Shown piece after piece: positions 1-10,480 of a stretch of 64,000 bases of DNA. The DNA is from Enoplolaimus lenunculus (Eukaryota > Nematoda > Enoplea > Enoplida > Thoracostomopsidae), in NCBI GenBank assembly GCA_030248215.1, contig JASANG010000295.1, positions 186,001 to 250,000 on the forward strand, written 5' to 3'. The notes under the pieces were generated by a model. The model worked only from the letters and a program-made list of their open reading frames with translations. It had not been told where the DNA came from and made no database searches. Made by a program: the position numbers and the translations under genes. Position 1 is the first letter of the stretch. Every line of letters starts with the position of its first letter.

Positions 1-1853
1 CATCGCTTTCATAGTATTCTTCGTCGGTTTTTTTCTTTTTCAAACTACTTTTGCGAATTTCATAAAGTTTCTCGCGGTTTTCGCGTTTCTCTGTTTCAAC
101 TTTGCTAGTCACCAGTTTATCTTTCGGTCCGTCGGCAGATTTTTCTTCATTTTCAATTGTTTCTACGATTTTCAGTCCAGCGTGGTTTGAAGGTTGTGAT
201 TCCGCTGCGTCTTCACTTTTCGAGGTTGAAACATTCTGTTTTTTGGTTGATTTCGTCGTTGATTTTATCGACACTTGTCGTTCTGCATCGCTTACTAACC
301 GGACACTCTCCCGGGCTCCTTTATCAATGCTCACAACGGGCGGAGTAACGGTTCGAACGTTTGTAACCATTGTTCGCCGTTGTTGTTCTACCTCTTTCAC
401 CGTGGAAATTTTAGTTCCACCCTCGTGAGACACTCTTGACCGTCGCACCGTTGTTGTTCGATTCTCAGCAGTTCGCAACGGAGCCGGACGTCTAAAAATT
501 CGCTCTCGGATCATATGCCATGATCGTTGATTTCCGTTATAGTAGTGCGCTGAAGTTGCAGTGACAAGTTTGTCTAGACCATGTCGAACAAGCTCACCAT
601 TAGTACAAATTGTACAAAATCCAATAAGTATAGCTACTGCTAGTATGATTGCGCCCAAGATAGCAAGAAAAAAACCCCAGCTTAAATGCGGCTCAGTATA
701 AGGACGCGAGTGAGGTTCTTCAATTTGCAGGGCTCCGTAAATGATTATACCGCATACTGCAAGCATAAACGCAATTAGCATTAACACTACGACTGCAGTC
801 GACATTGAACATATCGGGAAACAATTGCAACACATAACGCACGTACATAATAACGCAGTTATGAGTAGTAACAGCGTGAAGCATATGATGATTAACGTTG
901 CGGTTTCGTATCCGGTCGCCCAGTCGTTCTTAAAGTAAACAACAATAAATGAGGTTAATTATTTGCCGCTGACAGATCCAGGAGAAGATGGGTAATGTAG
1001 GCGTAACATCCATTGCTTACTAACTTTCAATTTGCAACGGTTTACTTTAAAATCTTAGAAGAAAATTAAAACCACTGAACTGCTGAAAAGGTTATAAATA
1101 TGTGTATTTTGAATACACTCCTACTTTTGCTTAAGGAAAACTATACGCGAACAATACCCAACACTTCCGTAACTTTTAACGGTTGTTGGTAAATTTTGTT
1201 GATAGTGTGAATATAACCATGGGTATTTAAATGAGTACAAAATCCAAGGTCAATAAAAACTAACAAAATGCCAACTGACGAGCGTAATATGTACTTAACT
1301 GCAAAGTTAAATTTCAACTTCAAAACACGTGTATTCACTAGATTTGAAAGTTGGTTCAAACTCAAAAATCAACTTTACTTCGAATCTATTGCTACAGATA
1401 TGTGTCTCGATATCGGTTCCAAATGAAGCCTTCCATACAACATGGAAGCAACAAAAATGTTACTAGAAAAAGTAGGTAACTCTGAGATCAACGGAATGGT
1501 CGATTAAAAATTTTCGTAACTTCTCCAGTAAAACAAGTTTGCCTAAATATGTTTATCTTTACCTCATACAAATTTCCAACTAACGCTTGTTCATCTGACC
1601 ATTGAAATACAAGATTCCGATAGATTCCAGTCGAGTTTGTATACTCGAACGTAAACGCCATCCATGGTGCAAAAAGTGCAATTATTAGAATTGCTGTTGC
1701 AATACATAGCAATACTACAACGGTTGCAAACGGACATGAACAGTTGCAGTACGGAAACCAAGATTCACATAAGGGTTCGTCACTATCATCGCTTGATCCG
1801 GAATCTTCATCTCCTTGGGAGCCTGCGGTACTTTCAACGTCTTTATCAGGCAT
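1..1853 (-). CDS. Four-transmembrane protein, claudin/PMP22-like topology (two exons, 3' end off window)
   Basis: Exon 1 runs 1853 down to 1563 (97 codons, ATG at 1853) and ends at a GTAAAG donor. Exon 2 runs from 928 down to the window edge after a TTTAAG acceptor; both join in phase 0. Seen in the translation: an acidic Ser/Asp-rich N-terminus, a Cys-rich patch (CNCSC), TM1 (VVVLLCIATAILIIALF), a first extracellular loop beginning APWMAF with an N-glycosylation site (NST), then TM2 (TLIIICFTLLLLITALL), a CVMCCNCFPIC turn, TM3 (AVVVLMLIAFMLAVCG), a short second loop and TM4 (WGFFLAILGAIILAVAIL). A cytosolic tail of more than 150 residues follows, rich in Lys, Glu, Ser and Thr. The topology fits the claudin/PMP22/EMP superfamily, but the claudin W-GLW-C-C signature is not evident, so the family is an inference. 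Membrane location is confident; function is unknown. Confidence 0.72.
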
Positions 1854-2384
1854 GTAAATTGGATTTTAAACGCGGTCGTTTAATTAAATTAATTTTTAAG
1901 TAACGTTGTCATTTTAAATTTCTTCTAAAATATATACCAATTAAAAAATGGCTGGGAAATTTTTAGGTTTGCATTGATACTTACATTAATAGTTCAGATT
2001 AGACTTTAGAAATTCTTTCGGGAATGTGAGGCTATATTAATGTCAGGTTGCACGAATGTGGACGAAAAATTAATTAAGATTTTTAATCTTCCAACAGTGA
2101 CTTTTCGAACGCCAGCTGGTTCCATTGGATGGCCCTAATATAACCAAACAAACTCCATTATTTTTCATTTTCATTCTGTACTGCTATCCGCAGAACTAAA
2201 CTGTCAAATGAGGAAATATGATAGTAATTTTAAAGAGTATCACATAGATGATAACAGGTCCTATCAAAAATCTTAATTCCTACCCGCATAGAGTATGCTA
2301 TCAGCAAATAAATATAAATCTGTACTTATACGTGAAATAATATATACGCATAGCAATAATAACGCGGTATACGCAACGCGCCAG

Positions 2385-2545
2385 GCTATCGGGCTCGAGC
2401 GTCCACCTGCGATAGCTTAACGGTCAAGGTAACCGCCTTAGGTCCAAGAAACTGCTGTTCGAATCCTGGTATTAAACTAGGTAAGAGATGAAATAGAAAA
2501 TATTCATGTGTGGTGAGGTAAATACCAAAATTACGAATAAATTTA
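2385..2545 (+). repeat. tRNA-derived SINE, copy 1
   Basis: A polymerase III-like box A (GCTTAACGGTC near 2415) and box B (TGTTCGAATCCTGG at 2456-2469) lie 40 bp apart, followed by a tail containing AGATGAAATAGAAAATATTC. The same tail follows a box B at 37674-37715 and, in reverse complement, at 17515-17560. Shared non-tRNA tail plus tRNA head defines a SINE family and argues against a real tRNA gene. No good cloverleaf acceptor stem was seen. Confidence 0.6.
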
Positions 2546-2790
2546 GCAGTCAACTATGTTCAAATGATTATTTTTCTGAAATTCAAGTAGCCATAAGACC
2601 ATCAAGAATGTCGCCTAAATTGATACCTCACAATAGAAATGATTACATTGAAAATATTTACAACTAAACCATACATGTGCTCAGATATGGCTAAAGATGG
2701 GTATGGCGTATGTGCCACCCAAGATGTTTTCTAAAGTGCGGAATTTTATAAGGTAAACTTTAAGCATTGCTCACTTGTAAAATATTAAAG

Positions 2791-2918
2791 GCCTGCAAAA
2801 CAACCCTTGGACCGCGGCGAGTATCTGATCCACAAGAACACGGAACAGTTTACAGTCTCCATGGCCCATGTTTACTTTAAGGGACGTCCAGGTTTCTGGT
2901 GGATCTATAAAACAGTAG
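2791..2918 (+). CDS. Possible 128-nt exon, unidentified
   Basis: The frame is open between an AG at 2789-2790 and a GTAGGT donor at 2919. It reads PAKQPLDRGEYLIHKNTEQF and ends GRPGFWWIYKTV. The composition looks protein-like (aromatic and charged residues), and it would end in phase 1, the phase needed by the exon at 6141. It carries no K2P motif. The acceptor has a poor pyrimidine tract, and stretches this short stay open by chance fairly often, so this is only a candidate. Confidence 0.22.
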
Positions 2919-4424
2919 GTAGGTTTAGATTCTAGATTACATTTTTTGCTAACGCTAAGGTTTAGGCTTAGGCTTAGGCTTGGGAACTCATTTTTGCAAC
3001 GCTTAGGCTTAGCCTTACGAATACGCTTAATCTACTATTGCTCTCCTCAAAGTAACATTGGTCAACACAAACCTCAATCTTTTTATATCGCTTTCAAAAG
3101 CATGTAAAAGAACACGCCGTATCATACAAAACCTGGCATTTTTCTGTTACAAAAAACAGCACAGGTACATTTCAACAACAAAAACAATTTAATACTGTAA
3201 CTGGCGTTTCATAAATAGCAAAATGATTGTTTCCGTACCGGGTTAAGCCTATGACCTCTGGCTAACTGGTACCATGGCACGTGCCAGTAGGATTTACAAT
3301 TATGCAACGTTGTATGAACTGCGACGCTTTGTAGGGGTCAATTTTCACGCGCAGTGGTTGGCTCAAGAAAGTGAAAACTTCCGGAAACATTTCATGAAAT
3401 TCTTCGTAAACGACTAAATCGAACTCATTGTAGTAGAAAATATAGTTAAGCGACGTTTGAACGGCTGGTAAAGAGTTAGCTTCTGATTGCTAATACTTTA
3501 AAATTTGTTTGATTTGCAGGACCGAAGTGTTTGGGTTTCAAGAAAATTAATTCCAAGTTGTTTTAAAATGGAAAGTTTTGGAGCAAACTAAACCGACTGT
3601 AGACAGCTCATCATGTTGGAAAGAAGACGAAACCATTTCAGGAGGGTCATAGAGAAATTTCTGATGAATTACAAGCGAGATAGAGAATGTTCTAAAACTT
3701 GCAATATTTTTTACTTGAGGAGATATACGCACTCGGCGGCCTCTCACTATGATCCCGAAACTAAGGCTTGAAGGCGACAATAACACGTTGAATACTGGAA
3801 AATGTATTAATAAAAGGTAGCTGCAACATTAACGTATAAACTGAAGGGATTTTAGAATAACTTAACATTTGAACTACAGCTTAGTACGAACGTATTCAAA
3901 TAATTTAAATTTAAATCCCAAATCTAATTCCTGAAGCAACTGTCGCGTTTTGTGTTTTTAAATTTTTCAAATTTTGGCGTAAATTTAATGATAAAGCTTA
4001 GGCGTTGATACATGCTTTTCCGTAGAAAGTGCACAATTGCCAAATCTGACATTGAATGCGCAATTCAAGCTCATTTTCAAGTTATTGCAGTTTTTTGTGA
4101 ATTTGTTTGTATAATTGAAAACCGACTTAAGTTTCGTCAGCGAAAATGGTAACCAGCATGCGCCTGGCTTTGATGTCTCGACAACAAAGTTTGACATTAA
4201 ATTCTAAATGTAAATTTATAACGAAAGGGGCATGTATGTTGCTGGCTTGGTCTGCGTACTTATAATAAACGACGCGACTAAATATAGCTTAAAAACTTCA
4301 GCTCCTTGATTTTCGTTTAAACTATATCTCGCAATCATAGTCTACAAGGCTTATAACTCGCTAATCTTACCGACCACAAATGTCAACACTTTTTACTTAT
4401 TCCACATACAACTAAACTGTGAAA

Positions 4425-4805
4425 GGCAAGGTGCAACCGGAGGTGAAAAATACCGGAGCCGGAGCATAAGGTCAGCGAAACCTGTCGGAACCGGAGCCGA
4501 AGGTGAGGCGAAATAAGTTAGTATTAAATGATGGTTAATTAGTTAATTTTAGCCAACATCTGCATTATGTTGTTAAGTTGTTTGGTTTTGCTCTAATTTT
4601 CTTCGAAAATTCAGAAATTCTATATGAAATTGTGACAAAAGTAAAGCGAAACGCGCTAAACAGATAAATTTTTCCAAAATTATGCAAAATTTTACTACCG
4701 AAATTGCCGGACCTCCGGCAAAAATGCTACCGAAACCGGAGCCGGAGCTGGAGGCCGATATTGTGCCGGAGCCGTAGCCGGAGGCAGACCTCCGATTGTA
4801 CCCTG
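4425..4805. repeat. CCGGAGCCGG-rich repeat element
   Basis: Two blocks rich in CCGGAGCCGGAG-type motifs (4435-4510 and 4700-4800) flank an AT-rich centre. Related phrases occur at 39897-39930 (AAAATACCGGAGCCGGAAG) and, inverted, near 61820 (CCTCCGGCTCCGGCA). Their dispersion suggests a short mobile element family. The class is not determined and no clear target duplication was found. Confidence 0.4.
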
Positions 4806-5375
4806 GTGAAAGACTTTTCCGCTAACAGCCGTGTTTTCGTGAAACTTTCAAAACATATTACTTGTTTATGTTCTCCCGAAACTGTCACTTTCCTGCAAAA
4901 CCTTGTATATAATTTGAATGCTGGCTGAATTAAATTTAGAGAACTACATTTTGCAATTCAATGGCATTCGTTATTAAGCATTGTTGTTTTAACGGAAATT
5001 TTATTTGCTAAAAGCGGCAAGATTGCGAGACCGCTTAAAGTATAGAGCACACGTTCTTTCTGGTAATTTTACGAATTTGAAACTTTTAAAATTGAAGGCG
5101 TAAGTTTAAGATGCCATTAAAATGGATAGTGGACCGGTTAACGACATTTGGTGCCGGAGACCACTATGCACAGTTTAGAAAGTGAAACTGATGAACACAA
5201 CCTCGCTTCTTAAACAACGGTGAAAACAATGAACTCTAGTTACTTATTAAAATGTTGCAAACAGCTGAAAGCCTATGTTGTCAAAAAGATAAGGTGCATG
5301 TCATAAAAATTTGTGATTTGTATTCAAATATATTATTATAATACTAATTATTAAATTTAAATTTGAAAATTTTAG

Positions 5376-5516
5376 AATCTGTCAAATAGTACGATTGTTG
5401 GACCACCGAAATTGGCGCACATTTGTGAAACAGCAACGATGAAAACAATTCTACCGCCGGAAATCCACTCAGTTACTCAGTCGTTCGTCTCAGTTGCTGA
5501 CCCTCGTCATTACAAG
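5376..5516 (+). CDS. Possible 141-nt exon, unidentified
   Basis: An AATTTTAG acceptor precedes a 47-codon open frame starting NLSNSTIVGPPKLAHICETA and ending VADPRHYK, with a weak GTTCGG donor at 5517. The other two frames contain stops. It is phase 0 at both ends and so does not join directly to the phase-1 acceptor at 6141. It could be a linker exon of the K2P gene if another exon intervenes, or chance. Confidence 0.25.
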
Positions 5517-6140
5517 GTTCGGTTTTCTCATTTTAATACAGCAATCTAACAAAACTTAGGAATTATTAGAGTAGACAGGAACATTTCTAGACAAGGTAAA
5601 TGTTCTTAACATGTAAAAAGTGAAACATTAAATGCTGTCGAAAAATTGTTTGGCCAACGGGCGTGTAAAACTGTCTGTATAGGGTGACCCAATAGCGGAG
5701 ACCCTGCGTTAATGCTCATTTTGATTCGAAGAGAGCAATTAGCAGCGGGCCCGTAGCCAAGGGGGGCCGGGGGGGCTTAGTTCCTTCTGGAAAATTTTTC
5801 TTCACGCCAATAAGACTGCGACATGTTTTTGGCCTAAATTTAGACACACCTTCGTTAAACTGTTCTTCAGCCAAAAATGCCGGGATTATGACTTGCTTAG
5901 AGTAACTACATCAGGACCCACGTGCAAAGCACGAAGTCTTTAAGTATTTGGAGTGGTCTAGCATGTTGAACTGGTTACGGACCGTCACAACATCAATTTT
6001 CTATTTATAGTTTGCTTCAACAACCTATAATCACGTCGAAACAACGCCTGTACCAACGCAATGCCAATGTGATCTAAAAAATACAACCTTACCAGCCCCA
6101 ACGAATTCAGGACTGTCTTTGATTTCAATGCCCACCTCAG

Positions 6141-6343
6141 GTTCCACATTGGTTCCGATGGAACCAAATGTGAAAGTCATAAATCCCAATATCGCGTCGC
6201 TGTGTTCTCCGTTGTGCGCCGGTAACTCTGAAATATCAGATGACGTCATTAACCAATTCAACACGTCATTCAATATTGATCGTCCACATCAAAAGACATC
6301 TGCTGCCGCTGCGAATTCAACCTTAGTAGGAGCATTGTCTAGT
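6141..6343 (+). CDS. K2P exon, M2-M3 linker part 1
   Basis: The acceptor CCCACCTCAG and the donor GTAAGT at 6344 bound an open frame beginning STLVPMEPNVKVINP and ending NSTLVGALSS. It ends in phase 0 and so joins exactly to the phase-0 exon at 7080. The start requires phase 1; an alternative acceptor at 6110 keeps the same frame and adds ten residues. There is no homology signature, and the call rests on the strong donor and the phase match. The minus-strand open frame at 6031-6273 is its shadow. Confidence 0.5.
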
Positions 6344-9300
6344 GTAAGTTTGCTGAGATTTAGCCAACGCTGGAGTAAAGTTCTGGTAACCCATGAGGCA
6401 AATTTCGCGATTTTTGAACACGGTCTGAATTAGTGATAATGAAAAAAATTAGTGTCACTGCTAGAGGAGCTTCCCTAAGGGGGCATTGGGGGCTGTGCCC
6501 CCCAAAATTTGTTGGTGCCCCCCGAATAGAAAAAAGGATTCTGTTGTTCTAACACTAAACAATATAGAATTGCAATTGTAGGGGCTCACCAAAATACTTC
6601 GTTGCCCCGCAATGTAACTTTCTATGGACGCCCCTGCGTTGCTACCTCAAAATTTATGCTTAACTTCAAGCTTACACTTGGTGCAGTACGGCAATAAGCT
6701 TATGCTTAATTGTTTACGGTCATTGCGCACAATGTGCAAATCGCACGAAAATATGTAAGAACTGGCTGCAATCCCATAAAAGTGCATATGTTCATTGAGG
6801 TATTTAGTTCTCATCCGTTATATAAAATAGTTGGGTTCTTCTTGTAGCTGTATTCCTTTCGTCCACAGTTTTCGAACTTTGAGATTTTGGCATAACTTAG
6901 GCTTAAAGTTTGGCAAAGGCTTATGCTCAGGCTTATGCTTACACCTATGTGTTTAATTATATAACTCCGAACCGTTGTTTTCCAGTATAGAGGTGTACAC
7001 CACAAACAGTTATCAACTACTCTGATGCTTTCAACAGCGCTGCATTTATCTTCCGTTATTATTAATTTATTTGTTTCAGTTTCACAAGAAAAACCAACTA
7101 AGCAATTCGGAATTTGCGTCCAATCGCGGCGTTGCTTTATGCCAAGCGGATGGCTTAATTCGTGATGGTGTTGGTATGGATCGGCCATTTGTGGACGGAG
7201 AACCGCTACAAAGCGCTGCCGCAGCGTTATGGTACGAAAGATTTGGTGCGCAATTGGCGTACGTCAACCATGGCATTTCGGGTCTTGCTGTTAAGTCGAA
7301 TGATAAATATCTCTCGGGCCAAAGGCCGCCAGATTGGGCGTTCACTGATGACAAAACCAGCTACGGAGCTACTAGCTTGAAGATTGGATCCGATGAAGCG
7401 AGTTTACGGTCGCTGAGAAGAACCGCAGCACAGCATGAGTAGGTTTTTGGTACTTGGACTGAAATTATGAAACATGCACGCCTAGCGTTACACTTTAGCG
7501 ATAGGCTTTGTTTTGGCCTTTAGACTCTGGCCCATGTTTATGAATGATATAAAACGGTAATATTGGGGAGCTTTATACCTTGAATTACAGTTGTGGGAAT
7601 TAAATCCACACCATTTTTAACAAAAAACCTATAATTTTGCAATTTGTTCGCTGCAGTTACGTACTTTGTGAAATCGCACTATAATATTTACATATAAAAC
7701 CTGGTCAATGTTTAGCTGGAATCGGCCAATAAAATTGCGTTGAGCGCTGCTGAACAAAGTTTTACAATTTCGAACGAAATTTCCAAACTAAATTGAAGTG
7801 TCATGTGATATCGGATAGGTTTTATGCTTCCCACGAGACACTGTCTTACCCGTTTTGCTAGATTGAGAATTGCTTTCCGTCCATTCTTTTACAAGAATCC
7901 ACGAAAATTCGTCGTCCAATAACTTGTCGCCCAACCGTGTCCCAAAACATATAAATAAGTGTAAGTAAACGTAATCCTAAACCTAACCGTAAACCTAAAC
8001 ATAACGATGGACGACGAATTGTCGAATCGATGAAATTTCAAACTACAAGTTGTCGGTCGACGAGTTGTCGTGTCGACGAGATGTCGTGATACCCTGTTTA
8101 CAGACAAAATTTGATTTTGTTTTGAAATTTAAATAGCAAGATTATTTCAAATTCTGCAATTTTTAAAATTTAGGCCACCTGAACGTATGCCTGTGTCAGT
8201 TGGAATTCTAATCGTCGTTGGTTTCATCATTGGTGGATCGGTATTGTTTGCAATTTACGAAGAATGGAATATGTTCAATGGTGCATATTTTTGTTTTATC
8301 ACTATGACAACAATTGGTAAGTCTTTTGTAGCGTCAATTGGCGAAGCGCCTGGCTACAACTAGAATTTGCTTAAGGATAGCTCATCGGCTACTTTGAATA
8401 TTGCGCGCTCTTCGAGGGTGTTTGAGACGTAGTTATAGTCTCGTTTCTGCGGTAGGGTAAGGTTTGCTGGACCATATTATGTATTGGAATTTTGTTGGTT
8501 ATATGGGTATATATGTTTCTTATTATCAGTGCCAGAGCAGACAAAGGTGCCCCCCATTTAAACCTTCGGTGGATTTTGTTTCAACCGGTTAGGATTGAGC
8601 CCTTTAGGGGTAGGGCCTCCCAAATGAGGGTATGAAAAGTGGCTGCGCCGGGGTTTGGTTAATATGGTTATGTTATCGCCTTTTGTGTAGCGCTAATTAG
8701 CGAAGCGGCTAGCAACAGTTTTTTGTTTTTGGAAGTAGTTTTTAATGTTTGGCCTCTGATAACTCTGGAACTATACTAAAATAAACGATAACATCTTTAA
8801 GCGTTTACGTATGCAACCGCTTAGGTTTATACTCATACATGGCTAAAGCATTCAGAATTGTTCAAGGCATAATCGGTACAATGTTAGGAACTGAACTTGT
8901 CGGTCTATTGATTATTGCTTTGTAATGTAGATTAATATTCCTCCGCGAAACGTAAAATATACTGAATTAATGTTGAAAACTGCTAATTTTCAGCCTAAAC
9001 ACGTATAACGCTACGGTTCGTATTCGTTCACAGCATAATATTAGCGTCAGATTATTTTGCTTTAATTTCAGGATTTGGCGATCTGGTACCTGGTGTTGAC
9101 TCGAACCGTGGCTCGTCTCAAGGTTCAGAGACGCCAATTATATGTTCGGTGTATCTTTTGGTCGGGATGGCATTAATAGGTATATACGGTGATGTGTTTG
9201 AAAACCAGCAGTTCATACCTTGAAAGCTTAATTTACACTTACGAATAATACTCAAAAAAATGCGTTCTAAATGGCAAATGCCCAAAACGGATTGTGGCAG

Positions 9301-10240
9301 TGGTGTGATGGGCACATAACTATTCAATATAAGTTTAAATATATACGTTTAAACTCTAGTCAAAACGAACGTATGGTAGATATATACTCCAAAATGAAAT
9401 ACACTGTTAAATCTAAATAGATCCGGCCAATGTATAGAGCAGGGCCGTAACAATAACATAAACTTATTCCTATGACTAAGCCTAATCCGGAGGCTAACCG
9501 TACGTATGAGCTTGTACCTAAGCCTAACCAGAAAAATTCGCTAAAGCTTAAGCTTACTCTAGTGCAGTCCCGCAGGAAAACTTACCAATCCCTGACCTTT
9601 ACATTGGTCATGAAACCTTAAAATTAAAAATTACGAAAGACAACAAGGCTGACTTGTGCTTGGCATTAACAAATTGAAGTATTGTGGAACATTTTAACTT
9701 CTTGCCACATTAATATTTCCTGCTTTATCTGAAATCCAGGTGTTTGCCATCTTCACTCCGCTATATATGAGCTTAACTATCGAAACTGAGGTGGCTGTTA
9801 CGTCTTGCGGACTTTTTCCTTTACACATACGTGAACTAATTTTGAAACATTGCACATTATTGTGTGATGAGTGCATGTACCGCGTTGACAGTTAGTTGCT
9901 CATAGTAGCATACTGTATTCCTGTAAGAGTTGAGATTTGTAACCTATTCATAGTCTGAAGCTAGTTTCTACTCGATGTTTGTTACGTATTATGTCCACAT
10001 TTAACAGCGATGTGCTTCAAATTGATGCAAGACGATGTGATACAAAAAACGCGTTGGTTGGGTCAAAAAATTGGACTGCTGGTCCGCGAAGATCAACATT
10101 TTGGTGTTTTTGACTCAGAATATGATGATGAATACGATGATGAAGATGATGATGATGATGACGAGTACGAAACCGATTATGCGAACGACGCTGGAATTGT
10201 TGAAGACGACGCCATTGATGTCGTTCAACACGATAAACAA

Positions 10241-10271
<31 letters not shown>

Positions 10272-10432
10272 GTAATAAAACTAATACCAATAATAATAGT
10301 AATAATAACAATAATAATCATAATAATAATCATCATAATAATAATAATGATGATATTAGTAACAATATCAACAATAATAATAAACATAAAAATGATAATG
10401 AAAACAATAGTGAAGAATATTGCAAATTATAA
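6141..10432 (+). CDS. Two-pore-domain K+ channel (K2P/TWK family), 3' half of gene
   Basis: Five exons join in phase: 6141-6343, 7080-7438, 8174-8316, 9072-9179 and 10008-10432. They encode a long cytosolic M2-M3 linker, M3 (VSVGILIVVGFIIGGSVLFA), the acidic EEWN turn, the second pore helix and filter (FITMTTIG joined to FGDLVPG), and M4 running over the last splice (CSVYLLVGMALI joined to AMCFKLMQ). The intron after the first base of the filter Gly codon, inside GFG, is typical of K2P genes. These channels are dimeric background K+ channels of the plasma membrane that set the resting potential. The tail is strongly acidic (DDEYDDEDDDDDDEYETD), then Asn-rich, and ends EEYCKL. M1, P1 and M2 are not found upstream, so the gene start lies outside the visible exons. 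The invertebrate TWK type fits best; the exact subfamily is not assigned. Confidence 0.85.
7080..7438 (+). CDS. K2P exon, M2-M3 linker part 2
   Basis: The acceptor TTTGTTTCAG and the donor GTAGGT bound 359 nt of open frame (FHKKNQLSNSEFASNRG through LRSLRRTAAQH). The exon closes in phase 2, and its split codon GA|G gives Glu when joined to the M3 exon at 8174. The segment is hydrophilic and soluble-looking, with several Ser/Arg-rich stretches such as GSDEASLRSLRR, as expected for the cytosolic linker between the two pore halves. Confidence 0.8.
8174..8316 (+). CDS. K2P exon, M3 and start of second pore
   Basis: This 143-nt exon lies between AAATTTAG and GTAAGT. It encodes PPERMPVSVGILIVVGFIIG, the rest of M3, EEWNMFNGAYFCFITMTTIG. 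The TMTTIG pore helix ends on the first base of the filter Gly codon. Confidence 0.9.
9072..9179 (+). CDS. K2P exon, selectivity filter GFGDLVPG and M4
   Basis: This 108-nt exon follows TTAATTTCAG and ends at GTATAT. It completes the filter (G-FGDLVPG), then encodes a short extracellular loop (DSNRGSSQGSE) and most of M4 (PIICSVYLLVGMALI). Phase 1 on both sides fits its neighbours. Confidence 0.9.
9423..9607. mobile_element. TTAGGC-core MITE copy in K2P intron
   Basis: CCAATGTATAGAGCAGGGCC on the left, a core with CTAAGCCTAA units, and CAGTCCCGCAGGAAAACTTA on the right match the copy at 38901 in part. It lies between the K2P filter exon and the last exon. Confidence 0.65.
10008..10432 (+). 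CDS. K2P terminal exon, acidic and Asn-rich tail
   Basis: After the acceptor TTTAACAG the frame reads AMCFKLMQDDVIQKTRWLGQ, finishing M4 and the proximal tail. An acidic stretch of about 25 residues is followed by a long Asn run interrupted by Ser, Thr, His and Lys, ending at TAA 10430-10432. The Asn run is encoded by an AAT microsatellite, so its length probably varies between alleles. The other frames of the repeat (poly-Ile, poly-Met) are artefacts. Confidence 0.85.
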
Positions 10433-10480
10433 TAATGGTAATAATAAAAATAGTAATAGTAAAAATAATACTAATAAACG
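10226..10480 (+). repeat. AAT-type microsatellite, partly coding
   Basis: Imperfect AAT/AAC trinucleotide repeats extend from within the last K2P exon past its stop codon into the 3' UTR. The coding part gives an Asn-rich tail. Confidence 0.85.

Larger units (their letters stand above)
1854..6140. other. Intergenic or 5' intron region, repeats and weak exon candidates
   Basis: This stretch separates the minus-strand four-TM gene from the first recognisable K2P exon. It holds a tRNA-derived SINE (about 2385-2545), a partial TTAGGC-core MITE (about 2945-3040), a Pro/Gly-codon-like repeat block with CCGGAGCCGG motifs (about 4425-4805), and two possible short exons described separately (2791-2918 and 5376-5516). 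I searched it for the missing K2P segments M1, P1 (a G-Y/F-G codon run) and M2 and did not find them. Confidence 0.5.

Noticed and set aside
102-428. Plus-strand open frame of 108 aa
   Set aside because: It is the antisense shadow of the minus-strand exon encoding the four-TM protein's Lys/Glu/Ser-rich tail, which is open through the whole 1-928 stretch and joins in phase to exon 1.
2405-2475. A functional tRNA gene
   Set aside because: Polymerase III boxes are present, but the stems do not fold convincingly and the downstream tail is shared with dispersed copies, so a SINE fits better.
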